Part shown: piece after piece, positions 26,901 through 33,868 of the stretch
How positions within the stretch are numbered: position 1 is the stretch's first letter
How the letters are laid out: each line of letters begins with the position of its first letter
Source: Richelia sp. UBA3308
GTDB lineage: Bacteria > Cyanobacteriota > Cyanobacteriia > Cyanobacteriales > Nostocaceae
Assembly: GCA_002361335.1 (NCBI GenBank)
Contig: DESS01000365.1
Span: 1 to 40,283 of the forward strand
Direction: 5' to 3'
Length of the DNA stretch: 40,283 nt
The notes under the pieces: model-generated
What the model was told of the DNA's origin: nothing
What the model saw: the letters and a program-made list of their open reading frames with translations, nothing else
Database searches by the model: none
Translations under genes and position numbers: made by a program

Positions 26901-27677
26901 TGGGAGGATATCGTTCTGCATCCAAATCAACTTACACAACTGCAAAATATTTGTAAAGAAGCCGAATATCGAGAATTAGTGCATCAAAAGTGGGGCTTTG
27001 CCGATAAATTATCACTAGGAAAAGGTCTAAACGTTTTATTTTCAGGTTCTCCCGGAACAGGAAAAACCATGGCAGCAGAAGTCATAGCCCATCATTTGCA
27101 ACAAGACCTATATAAAATTGATTTATCTCAAATAGTAAGTAAATACATCGGTGAAACAGAAAAAAACCTCAATGGTATTTTTACAGCAGCAACAAATTCT
27201 AATGCCATCCTCTTATTTGATGAAGCCGATGCCTTATTTAGTAAACGTTCAGACGTGCAAGATGCCCGCGATCGCTATGCGAATATGGAAGTGAGCTATT
27301 TGCTGCAAAAAATGGAAGAATATCAAGGCATAGCAATTTTAACAACCAATTTACGTAGTAACATGGACGAAGCCTTTGAGCGGCGACTGCGATTTATCAT
27401 CGAATTTCAGTTTCCCGATGCAAAGAATCGTCAGCGAATTTGGCAAAAAATCTTCCCCAAAAATGCACCATGTAGTCCCAATATAGACTTAGAAATTCTC
27501 GCCCAAAACTTTGAAATTACAGGGGCAAACATTCGTAACATAGCACTCACAGCAGCATTTTTAGCAGCAGATGATGGGGGAATAATTGAAATGGATCATT
27601 TAATGCAAGCAATGCGTCGGGAGTATGTGAAAATGGGACAAATTCTTTGGGACAAGGATTTTGGTGCATATTCATAA
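23922..27677 (+). CDS. cis15: Methyltransferase-TPR-AAA+ ATPase fusion (Cis15-like)
   Basis: This is a single open frame of 1251 residues from GTG 23922. Residues 1-410 resemble a MidA/NDUFAF7-type SAM methyltransferase: VELGSGSGRF (motif I, 87-96), MTDFAQQNLDFW near 126, and IANYFFDSIPHDLF near 182. A short TPR-like region (about 455-525, YYNKAMCYHRLELPDKAAEV) follows. Next comes the injection-system ATPase: a winged region near 570-740, a degenerate P-loop GSDTQGKR (768-775), a SQNSDT repeat hinge near 940, then a good AAA+ module with Walker A GSPGTGKT (1042-1049), Walker B LLFDEAD (D1100, E1101), sensor TTNLR and arginine-finger RRLR. The AAA+ half matches Afp15/Cis15, probably involved in assembly. 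Methylation of a subunit is a conjecture. It opens block B. Confidence 0.85.
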   Translation: MNETPTASENSILESNQRLSQSLLWKHQRNFFISQGIEAWNTGKVPHYATSNPLIAKAYGKVVFGFLRDCNLNTKTPLDLTQPVYIVELGSGSGRFSYHFLKQFFEDYRTSTLGHIPVKYIMTDFAQQNLDFWQSHPSLHPFVNQGLLDFAQFDIEKDSTLKLVHADEILDSSNLKNPLIVIANYFFDSIPHDLFHIDNGVLYETLITLTTPTSHPESKEKTELESIQISYSDSVITADGYYDDPALNVVLKDYQNSLKSTYLLLPITALNCLSNLRQLSGDRLLFLSGDKGYSNPESLEGRGIPNFTKHHGCFSFTVNHHAIAQYTNNQGGQALIPNHLHRSLDISAFLWYGGDYVETYHAYENTINQASPDDFFALKKALEPHFNTLSLKEILAYLRLSRWDFKIFFGCFESLMQQVATTSEQLHQEIFNAIQNVWATYYFIGEEQDLPLHLSMVLYQMGYYSSAIEFLDHSLELYGDEPGIYYNKAMCYHRLELPDKAAEVLDKAREIYPDFDKDFLTDRNSRSAAENILTNTTNREEESPELEIIQDLNGLQPLLLRLDRRIQEAQSVVQRESEAEGKAVLSWWQETGVSLEGISIPIRSNSVIGWLQNTFNLSAFDLEILAIALAPELDRQYERIFVYLQDEISSKRPTVDLVLNLLCSNIGEKLLRRQHFTTNAPLIHHRLIHLTTEATLLRCHLNLDSQIIRLLLQPQPGLDSRLTSCCQLLESTQLSPNLYLQSDIHKQLQEFIITDWQKQQPLLIYFQGSDTQGKRQTAQIIATTLEVPLLVADLAKMVDEIANFEEKLQLLWREAWFFERFLYLENFDILYLGENKIFYSSFLKEMANNRGITILAGEKNWIPTNSGSLGVITVPFTIPESKQRKDCWQSNLQAAQIDIEDKELDILSERFRLTPDQIGDAVATAYNTTRWQSSQTKSSQNSDTSQNSDTSQNSETKEREKLKPSFVNLCSAARAQSGHHLATLARKIEPKYTWEDIVLHPNQLTQLQNICKEAEYRELVHQKWGFADKLSLGKGLNVLFSGSPGTGKTMAAEVIAHHLQQDLYKIDLSQIVSKYIGETEKNLNGIFTAATNSNAILLFDEADALFSKRSDVQDARDRYANMEVSYLLQKMEEYQGIAILTTNLRSNMDEAFERRLRFIIEFQFPDAKNRQRIWQKIFPKNAPCSPNIDLEILAQNFEITGANIRNIALTAAFLAADDGGIIEMDHLMQAMRREYVKMGQILWDKDFGAYS

Positions 27678-27869
27678 AGCGTATTAATTATAGTTTTTCA
27701 ATGAAATAGTACTTTACAAAACTGAACCAAAAATCAACAAAACTCAACATTAGTTTTGTTTATCTTCGGTAACAAACTATGGTATTAATAAAGACAAATC
27801 GAAATCAAACCAAAACCCATCTTTCGAGAAAAGGCTAGAAGTGGTGAAGGTTAATTTTCAATATTTACA

Positions 27870-28454
27870 ATGCTCCATGATTTAGATCGAACCCTAGATG
27901 CACTATTAAAATTGGAATTACCTCATTTATTTATTCCTGAAGATGATGGGACACCAATTACTATTAGTTTCGAGACACCAGATCAAGAATTTGTTAATAA
28001 AGTAACCCTTCCTGCTGTCGATTTTTTTCTTTACGATGTGCGGGAAAACTTAGAATTACGAACAGGATGGTCTCCTATAGAGCGTCAAAGCAATGGTAAA
28101 GCCTATAAAACCCGTCCCCCTGCAAGGGTAGATTGTTCTTATTTAATTACAGTTTGGCCAAGTGAAAGCGATCGCAGCGCAATTCAAACTGAACATCGTC
28201 TTTTAGGCGAGATTATGAAGGTTTTACTACGATATCGCCAAATTCCCGATGCCGTATTACAAGGAAGTTTGGAAGGAAGCGATCCACCCATACGCGCCTT
28301 TAGTTTGCACCAAAGTAATTTGCAAAGTCTAGGGGAATTTTGGCAAGCCATGGGAGGAAAACCGAAAGCAGCCCTAAATTACACCATAATTTTACCTATA
28401 CCGATTTACGAACAAGAAGAAGTGGGAACTTGGCTGATGGTTAATCAACAGTAA
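27870..28454 (+). CDS. cis16: DUF4255 tail-cap/terminator protein (Cis16-like)
   Basis: The 194-residue protein has the DUF4255 (Pvc16 N-terminal) pattern: MLHDLDRTLDALLKLELP at the start, ITISFETPDQEF near 30, LPAVDFFLYDVRENLELR near 47, ARVDCSYLITVWP near 86 and EHRLLGEIMKVLLRYRQIP near 108. In Afp/Pvc-type particles this protein caps the sheath-tube end and ends assembly. It follows the ATPase by 192 bases and is followed by the carboxypeptidase-like gene 119 bases on. ATG 27870 has no strong Shine-Dalgarno motif. Confidence 0.88.
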   Translation: MLHDLDRTLDALLKLELPHLFIPEDDGTPITISFETPDQEFVNKVTLPAVDFFLYDVRENLELRTGWSPIERQSNGKAYKTRPPARVDCSYLITVWPSESDRSAIQTEHRLLGEIMKVLLRYRQIPDAVLQGSLEGSDPPIRAFSLHQSNLQSLGEFWQAMGGKPKAALNYTIILPIPIYEQEEVGTWLMVNQQ

Positions 28455-28573
28455 TAAATTTGTGTATTCTTGTTAATGTTAATTTGTTAATAAGTATCTT
28501 TGCAAAACAAATTAATTTACGAACAAATGTAAATAAACGTACATGTATCTTGATGCTTGAAGGTGGGATTGAC

Positions 28574-29245
28574 ATGTCACAATGGTTAACGATAACGCCA
28601 CGGGTTCGCCAAATTGCCATAGTAGGGCAAGTCAAAGATGGTGAAACTGGTAATGCTTTGAGGGATGTTGCCGTTGAAATAACTGAAAAGCCGCCGAAGT
28701 TTGAGCGTTACTGCCAACTCCAGTCCCTACAGTATGGTTCCCAATGGGACAAAATGACTCAAAGATGCGATGCTACCTTAACCTCAATAGAGGGATATTT
28801 TTATTTTGTGGATATACCTAATGGAAAATATACATTAACTTTTTCCATTCCCGGAAAAAATTCTCGTTATGGAACCACCACTGTGCAAACAGAAGTTATT
28901 GGTGATTCTCAAAATTTGTTAAACGGTACTGAAAGTCTTCAAAATCGCAAAATTTTAAATATTTCTTTAATACCAACTACCCTTAAAGGTGAAATTAAAG
29001 ATGATGATGGAAACGCAGTTGCAAACGCCAAAATAAAAATTGAGGGTACTCAAGAAAACACCATAAGCAATTCTGATGGAGTTTATCGCTTGACTCAACT
29101 TGAGCTTCCCTCTTCCGACTCAAGTCAAGGTGAAATTACCACTATAGTTGATGGTTATGGTTATTCACCAATTACTAAAATAGCAACTATTGAAAAAGGG
29201 AAAATTACCATTTTAGATTTCACATTATCGAAAACTAACGAATAA
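28574..29245 (+). CDS. Carboxypeptidase-regulatory-like protein between cap and sheath genes
   Basis: The 223-residue protein starts at ATG 28574 (SD-like AAGGTGGG six bases upstream); an upstream in-frame start at 28460 gives an unlikely N-terminus. It contains two beta-sandwich modules of the carboxypeptidase regulatory/CarboxypepD_reg type: IVGQVKDGETGNALRDVAVEI with GYFYFVDIPNGKYTLTFSIPG, then LKGEIKDDDGNAVANAKIKIEG with NSDGVYRLTQL. No signal peptide is seen. Such modules serve as structural decorations in phage and tail particles; a role on the sheath or cap is inferred from position only. It lies 14 bases upstream of the first sheath gene. Confidence 0.75.
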   Translation: MSQWLTITPRVRQIAIVGQVKDGETGNALRDVAVEITEKPPKFERYCQLQSLQYGSQWDKMTQRCDATLTSIEGYFYFVDIPNGKYTLTFSIPGKNSRYGTTTVQTEVIGDSQNLLNGTESLQNRKILNISLIPTTLKGEIKDDDGNAVANAKIKIEGTQENTISNSDGVYRLTQLELPSSDSSQGEITTIVDGYGYSPITKIATIEKGKITILDFTLSKTNE

Positions 29246-29259
29246 GGAGTAACATCAAA

Positions 29260-30444
29260 ATGGCAACGTATCTTTCTCCTGGTGTATATGTAGAAGAAAT
29301 TAAATCTGGGGTTTCTCCCATAGCTGGAGTAGGAACAAGTACCGCCGGATTTATTGGGATTATTGAACAAACAGATGATGCCACAACATCAGGTGATGAT
29401 GATTCTCAATCTGAAGAAGAAGAAGGAGAAGAAAACTTACCTTCGACAGATGCAGGAGAAGTCGTGTTATGCACGAATTTTACGGAATTTAAAAACGCTT
29501 TTGGGGATTTTAGCGAAAATCCCGGTCAAAGTATTCTAGCCCATGCAGTTTATGGTTTCTTCCGTAATGGAGGAACTCGCTGTTACGTGGTTTGGGTACC
29601 TACAAAAGCAGATATTGAAAGTGCCCTTGAATCTTTTGAAGCAATCGACGAAATTGCTCTTGTAGCAGCTCCGGGTGTAACAGAATCTGATTATTTATCC
29701 ATGATCATAAATCATTGTGGTCAAACAACTCAAGATCGTTTTGCCATTTTAGATAGTACAGAAGAAGCGGACATTACCACATTAAAACCTGGAGAGAACG
29801 GTTTACCGGGAACTTCTAATTATTCTGCCTATTATTTCCCTTGGATTCAAGTCTTCGATCCAGCTACTAATGCTCGTAAATTTGTTCCTCCTAGCGGTTA
29901 TATTGCTGGGGTTTATGCTCGTGTCGATACCAACAGAGGAGTGCATAAAGCACCTGCCAATGAAACAGTATTAGGGGCATTAGGACTAAAATTTAACATC
30001 AGCAAACGCAAACAAGATGGACTCAATCCTCAAGGGGTAAACTGTATTCGCAGTCTCAATGGTAATATTCTCGTTTGGGGTGCACGAACTTGGGGTGGTG
30101 ACGCTAATGGGGAATTTAAATATATCAATATACGTCGCCTATTTAACTTCATTCGGGAATCCATTGACGAAGGAACACAATGGACAGTATTTGAACCCAA
30201 CTCTCCCGAACTTTGGTCAAAAATCCGTCGTAATGTTACAGCTTTTCTGACCACAGTTTGGCAAACTGGAGCATTATTTGGAGCAACACCAGAACAAGCT
30301 TTTTATGTCAAATGTGATGAAGAAAATAATCCACCCAATGTCAGAGATAATGGTCAAATAGTGATTGAAATTGGTATTGCAGTTGTTAAACCTGCTGAAT
30401 TTGTGATCTTTCGGATTAGTCAATGGAATCAATCCGATAGTTAA
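29260..30444 (+). CDS. cis2: Contractile sheath protein, paralogue A (Cis2-like)
   Basis: The 394-residue protein has a Shine-Dalgarno motif AAGGAG about 12 bases upstream of ATG 29260. N-terminal YLSPGVYVEEIKSGVSPIAGV is the sheath-handshake start. The C-terminal domain has GVHKAPANETVLGALGLKFNI, CIRSLNGNILVWGARTW, FVIFRISQW at the end, and FYVKCDEENNPP. An acidic insert (SGDDDSQSEEEEGEENLPS, about residues 46-66) is peculiar to this copy. Sheath subunits contract to drive the tube outward. It is 40 bases upstream of the second sheath gene. Confidence 0.93.
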   Translation: MATYLSPGVYVEEIKSGVSPIAGVGTSTAGFIGIIEQTDDATTSGDDDSQSEEEEGEENLPSTDAGEVVLCTNFTEFKNAFGDFSENPGQSILAHAVYGFFRNGGTRCYVVWVPTKADIESALESFEAIDEIALVAAPGVTESDYLSMIINHCGQTTQDRFAILDSTEEADITTLKPGENGLPGTSNYSAYYFPWIQVFDPATNARKFVPPSGYIAGVYARVDTNRGVHKAPANETVLGALGLKFNISKRKQDGLNPQGVNCIRSLNGNILVWGARTWGGDANGEFKYINIRRLFNFIRESIDEGTQWTVFEPNSPELWSKIRRNVTAFLTTVWQTGALFGATPEQAFYVKCDEENNPPNVRDNGQIVIEIGIAVVKPAEFVIFRISQWNQSDS

Positions 30445-30484
30445 TAATTGAGAACTGTTCGCCTAAACCTAATAACTGTAAAAG

Positions 30485-31654
30485 ATGCAAACTCTGATTA
30501 CTCCTGGTGTTTATCGAGAGGATATTTTTCCTCAAGAAAGGCCCGAACTGCTTACTGGAATTCCAGTATTTTTGGGTTTTACAGAGAATCAAATTACGAA
30601 TGAGGAGGAACTGGAAAAATTTATAATCAATCAACCTCAAGAGTTAACCCTATTCACTCAATTTTCCCAGCCATTTGATGAGTCTATAGTTGATAGTTAT
30701 CTGTATAATGCAGTTCTAGGTTTTTTTGAAAATGGTGGACAAGTTTGTTATGTGCTTCCTCTTAATCCGAATTTAAAAGTTGAGGAAGCCTTAGTTCAGG
30801 GATTAGAGGTTATTGAATCTTTAGAAACAATTGATTTAGTATGTTTTCCTGATTTAATGCGAGGAAAACCAGATTTAGAACAAGTGATTAAAATGCAAAA
30901 ACTGATTTTAAATCACTGTCAAAATATGGGCGATCGCTTTGCCATACTCGATTCTTTAAATGTTTCTACTCTAGAGGAAATACAAGAGCATCAGGAACAA
31001 TTAAATAGTGATTACGGGGCGTTATATTGTCCTTGGATTAAAGTTGCTAATACAAATTCAAACTTTGGTTATATTCCACCCTGTGGCCATATTGCAGGAT
31101 TATATGCTCAGCAAGATAGAACCATTGGTGTTCATCAGGCTGCTGCAAACAAAGTATTAGAAGGAGTGCTAAATGTACGGAGGAATATTAGTCACTCCGA
31201 GCAAGCAATTCTCAACCCGAAAGAAAGTAGTTTTCCCTATGTTAACTGTATTCGAGCTTTTCCTGGGCGAGGGATTCGCATTTGGGGAGCATATACCTTA
31301 AGTTCCCAGCCGAATGAGCGTTATATCACAGTCAAACGCCTAATTATTACTATCGGTCGTTGGGTAGAAAGAAATTTAACAGATGCTTCTTTTGAACCCA
31401 ATAATATCAAACTTTGGATTCGGATTGAACGGGAAGTCAGTGCTTATTTAGAAACTTTGTTTGTTCAAGGTGCGCTAAAAGGAAGTAGTCCTGAAGAAGC
31501 TTTTTATGTCAAATGTGATGATGAAACTAACCCTACATCTGTTCAAGATGAGGGAAAAGTTATTACAGAAATTGGAGTTGCACCAACAGTACCAAATGAG
31601 TTTATTGTTGTTCGTTTGATTCATGGAGAAACTGGAGTAACTACAGTTCAATAA
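30485..31654 (+). CDS. Contractile sheath protein, paralogue B
   Basis: The 389-residue protein shares the same blocks as paralogue A: TPGVYREDIFPQERP, ENGGQVCYVLPLNP, GYIPPCGHIAGLYA, GVHQAAANKVLEGVLNVRRNI, and FYVKCDDETNPTSVQDEGK near the end. It lacks the acidic insert. The spacing suggests co-transcription with paralogue A. Two different sheath subunits occur in several Afp-type systems (Afp2-4); one probably forms a minor or end ring. Which is the major subunit cannot be decided here. Confidence 0.92.
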   Translation: MQTLITPGVYREDIFPQERPELLTGIPVFLGFTENQITNEEELEKFIINQPQELTLFTQFSQPFDESIVDSYLYNAVLGFFENGGQVCYVLPLNPNLKVEEALVQGLEVIESLETIDLVCFPDLMRGKPDLEQVIKMQKLILNHCQNMGDRFAILDSLNVSTLEEIQEHQEQLNSDYGALYCPWIKVANTNSNFGYIPPCGHIAGLYAQQDRTIGVHQAAANKVLEGVLNVRRNISHSEQAILNPKESSFPYVNCIRAFPGRGIRIWGAYTLSSQPNERYITVKRLIITIGRWVERNLTDASFEPNNIKLWIRIEREVSAYLETLFVQGALKGSSPEEAFYVKCDDETNPTSVQDEGKVITEIGVAPTVPNEFIVVRLIHGETGVTTVQ

Positions 31655-31657
31655 TTT

Positions 31658-31693
31658 TTGGCTTAAATATTGGTTTAAATATTGGCTTAAATA
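31658..31693. repeat. Three tandem 12-bp units upstream of the tube gene
   Basis: TTGGCTTAAATA, TTGGTTTAAATA and TTGGCTTAAATA lie directly after the second sheath stop codon and before the tube gene. This could be a regulator-binding array or a simple repeat. Confidence 0.8.
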
Positions 31694-31779
31694 TAAATAC
31701 AAATCAATTCAATCCAAATAAATTAAATCCAAAAAACTAATGAATTGTTCATTAATCAACTTGAAGGAGAATTAAAATC

Positions 31780-32223
31780 ATGGCAGCACCCCATAGCCCA
31801 GATCCATATTTAGGTTATAATTTTTTCGTCGAATGGGATGGAATTATTTGGGCAGGTTTTCAAGAATGTTCCGGCTTAGATACCACCCAAAATGCAACCG
31901 AATATCGAGAAGGAACTGACCCTGCAACAGTTCGTAAAATTCCTGGATTAGTGAGCTATTCCAACATATCTTTAAAACGAGGAATCACAAATAATGATGA
32001 ACTATGGAAATGGCGAAAAAACGTGATGGATGGAACAGCAGATCGGCGTAATGTTTCTATTGTTTTATTAGATCAACAAGGAAGTGAAAAAATTCGTTGG
32101 AATTTAACTCATTGCTGGCCCACAACTTGGTCAGCACCAGATATGAGCGCCACTTCTGATGATATTGCCATCGAAAGTCTTGAGTTTGTTCATGAAGGTG
32201 TTACCGTTGATAAATGGTCTTAA
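31780..32223 (+). CDS. cis1: Inner-tube protein (gp19/Cis1-like)
   Basis: The 147-residue protein belongs to the T4 gp19-type tail tube family. It has PDPYLGYNFFVEWDGIIWAGF, SGLDTTQNATEYREGTD, ISLKRGITNNDELWKWRKNV and SIESLEFVHEG-type end motifs. The tube forms stacked hexamers inside the sheath. AAGGAG precedes ATG 31780 by about 11 bases, one of the best ribosome sites in the locus, fitting high expression. A second, longer paralogue lies at 33006. Confidence 0.92.
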   Translation: MAAPHSPDPYLGYNFFVEWDGIIWAGFQECSGLDTTQNATEYREGTDPATVRKIPGLVSYSNISLKRGITNNDELWKWRKNVMDGTADRRNVSIVLLDQQGSEKIRWNLTHCWPTTWSAPDMSATSDDIAIESLEFVHEGVTVDKWS

Positions 32224-32252
32224 AAATTAACAGTTAAATATCAGATATTGTT

Positions 32253-32406
32253 GTATAGTATTTTCATTTGGGTTATCAACTCAATTGTTAAATTGTAAAT
32301 AATAATTAATTAATTAATTAATTAATAAGTAGAATGAATATAGCGTTTTTTAGTTTTACCTTATTTGCTAAATTCTACATCAATATCTTAAATGAAAATA
32401 CTATAC
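32253..32406. mobile_element. Candidate MITE with 17-bp perfect inverted ends between tube and chaperone genes
   Basis: GTATAGTATTTTCATTT (32253-32269) is the exact inverse of 32390-32406. The 154-bp element holds a TTAA microsatellite (about 32308-32329) and an inner TATAGCGTTTTTTAG. The ends resemble a diverged form of the TATAGCG family seen at 10582 and 23647. Confidence 0.6.
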
Positions 32407-32442
32407 TTCGTGTTTAGTCTGTTTTAAAGGAGATAAAAAACT

Positions 32443-32805
32443 ATGCCGCAAACAGAATTTCCTTTCACCTTACCTCAAGGTTATATTGACTCAGAGGGGA
32501 ATACTCATCAGCAAGGCATTATGCGGTTAGCTACAGCTTACGATGAAATTACACCATTAAGAGACCCTAGAGTTCAAGCAAATCCAGGTTATTTAGTAAT
32601 TATTCTATTATCACGGGTTATTGTTCGTTTAGGAACATTACCACAATTAAATCCAAAGATGATTGAAGGACTTTTTTCTGCCGATCTTGTTTATTTACAA
32701 GACTTATACCAACGAATTAATCAAAATGCTCATACTCGTTTTGCAGTAACTTGTCCCCATTGTCAAGGTGATTTTGAGGTAGAAACATCGCCACTGGGGG
32801 AGTAG
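32443..32805 (+). CDS. Phage tail assembly chaperone-like protein with CPHC motif
   Basis: The 120-residue protein starts at ATG 32443 with AAAGGAG upstream. Its pattern TEFPFTLPQGYIDSEGNTHQQG, MRLATAYDEI, then PGYLVIILLSRVIVRLG and a terminal CPHCQGDFEVE half zinc ribbon matches tail assembly proteins of contractile systems. It ends SPLGE just after a GGGGG run (32796-32800), where the next frame opens. In phages the equivalent gene pair is expressed by frameshift; see the following feature. Confidence 0.75.
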   Translation: MPQTEFPFTLPQGYIDSEGNTHQQGIMRLATAYDEITPLRDPRVQANPGYLVIILLSRVIVRLGTLPQLNPKMIEGLFSADLVYLQDLYQRINQNAHTRFAVTCPHCQGDFEVETSPLGE

Positions 32806-32963
32806 TTTGCTACCCCACAGACCGTTTGTTTGAGGAGGTAGCTTATATTGCTTATTATTTTCATTGGGATGCAGACCAAATTATGAATTTCCCCCATTGC
32901 GATCGCCAACAATGGGTAACAGAAATTGCTCGTATTAATCAGAGATTAAATAATCCAAATTAA
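32796..32963 (+). CDS. Small DUF6760-like ORF in the -1 frame, candidate frameshift product
   Basis: A 55-codon frame (-1 relative to the chaperone) runs from the GGGGG slip site to TAA 32961-32963. It encodes YPTDRLFEEVAYIAYYFHWD, then QWVTEIARINQRLNN. This conserved-looking pattern matches short DUF6760-type proteins of injection-system loci. There is no ATG, GTG or TTG at its beginning; the first in-frame ATG (32883) would remove the core, and TTG 32826 lacks a ribosome site. Expression by -1 slippage at CTG GGG GAG to a chaperone-extended protein is the simplest reading. Confidence 0.6.
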   Translation, partial: GGVVCYPTDRLFEEVAYIAYYFHWDADQIMNFPHCDRQQWVTEIARINQRLNNPN

Positions 32964-33005
32964 AATTAGTTAGTTATAGACTTTATTTGTATTTAGTAAG
33001 GAAAA

Positions 33006-33641
33006 ATGCCTTTACCAATCAATACATTAATGACCGCAGGAGGTGAAACTCTAGGAGTTCGCTTCGACCCTTTTATGAGTTATAATTTCCTGATTGAAAT
33101 TGATATGCTCATTACTGGAGGATTTACTCAAGTTCAAGGGTTAGACAGTCAAATTGAATTAGAAGAATATCAAGAAGGCGGAACTTATGGTTATACTCAT
33201 AAATTTCCCAAAAGAGTTAACTCTTCTAACTTAATTTTAACTAAAGGATTAACAGTTTTTCCGACGCTCTGGAATTGGTATGAAGATACAATGAATGGTA
33301 AAATCAAGCGTAAAAATGGCACAATTATGTTGCTAGATCATCAGCGTCTTCCTATTATGTGGTGGAATTTTACCAATGCTTTTCCGGTTAAGTGGTCAGG
33401 GCCTCAATTTGATTCTAGTAGTGGCGAAGTTGCAATTGAAAGTATCGAGTTAGTTCACCAAGGAATTAGCCGACCTCTATTTAGTAAATTATTGCCATTA
33501 TCCAAACTTCCAGTAATTAGTAAATTCATTTCTCAGGGTGTTAGTTATGGGTATCAGGCTAAAGAGGAATATATTGATATTGATGAAAAGATAGATGTTA
33601 TAGAGGAAATAGATATTGTAGAGAAAATAGAGGAAGCTTGA
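33006..33641 (+). CDS. Second tube-type protein, tube initiator candidate (Cis5-like)
   Basis: The 211-residue protein has the gp19-type core at 20-155: FDPFMSYNFLIEIDMLITGGF, VQGLDSQIELEEYQEGG, TKGLTVFPTLWNWYEDTMNG and VAIESIELVHQGISRP. It differs from the main tube by a 55-residue C-terminal tail with the oscillating acidic pattern YIDIDEKIDVIEEIDIVEK. Its place before the hub genes fits Afp5, the tube layer next to the spike. AAGG lies upstream of ATG 33006. The tail may contact the hub or be disordered. Confidence 0.82.
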   Translation: MPLPINTLMTAGGETLGVRFDPFMSYNFLIEIDMLITGGFTQVQGLDSQIELEEYQEGGTYGYTHKFPKRVNSSNLILTKGLTVFPTLWNWYEDTMNGKIKRKNGTIMLLDHQRLPIMWWNFTNAFPVKWSGPQFDSSSGEVAIESIELVHQGISRPLFSKLLPLSKLPVISKFISQGVSYGYQAKEEYIDIDEKIDVIEEIDIVEKIEEA

Positions 33642-33643
33642 AT

Positions 33644-33698
33644 TAAGTAATAAGTAATAAGTAATAAGTAATAAGTAATAAGTAATAAGTAATAAGTT
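33644..33698. repeat. Heptamer tandem repeat (TAATAAG)n
   Basis: Nearly eight 7-bp units start two bases after the stop of the tube-type gene. They use the same unit as 20404-20430. Confidence 0.9.
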
Positions 33699-33868
33699 TG
33701 TTTTTGTGACCGGGATTCAAACCCCGTCCCAAAAACATTCTGCCTCAAAAGACAGGGCTTTAGACCCCAATATTTCGGTAATAAGTATCTAGAAGATAAT
33801 AGGTAGAATATCAAAAAATTACAAATTTTCATGGATGTTTATGATGTACTTTGGGCTTGAAATCAAAA

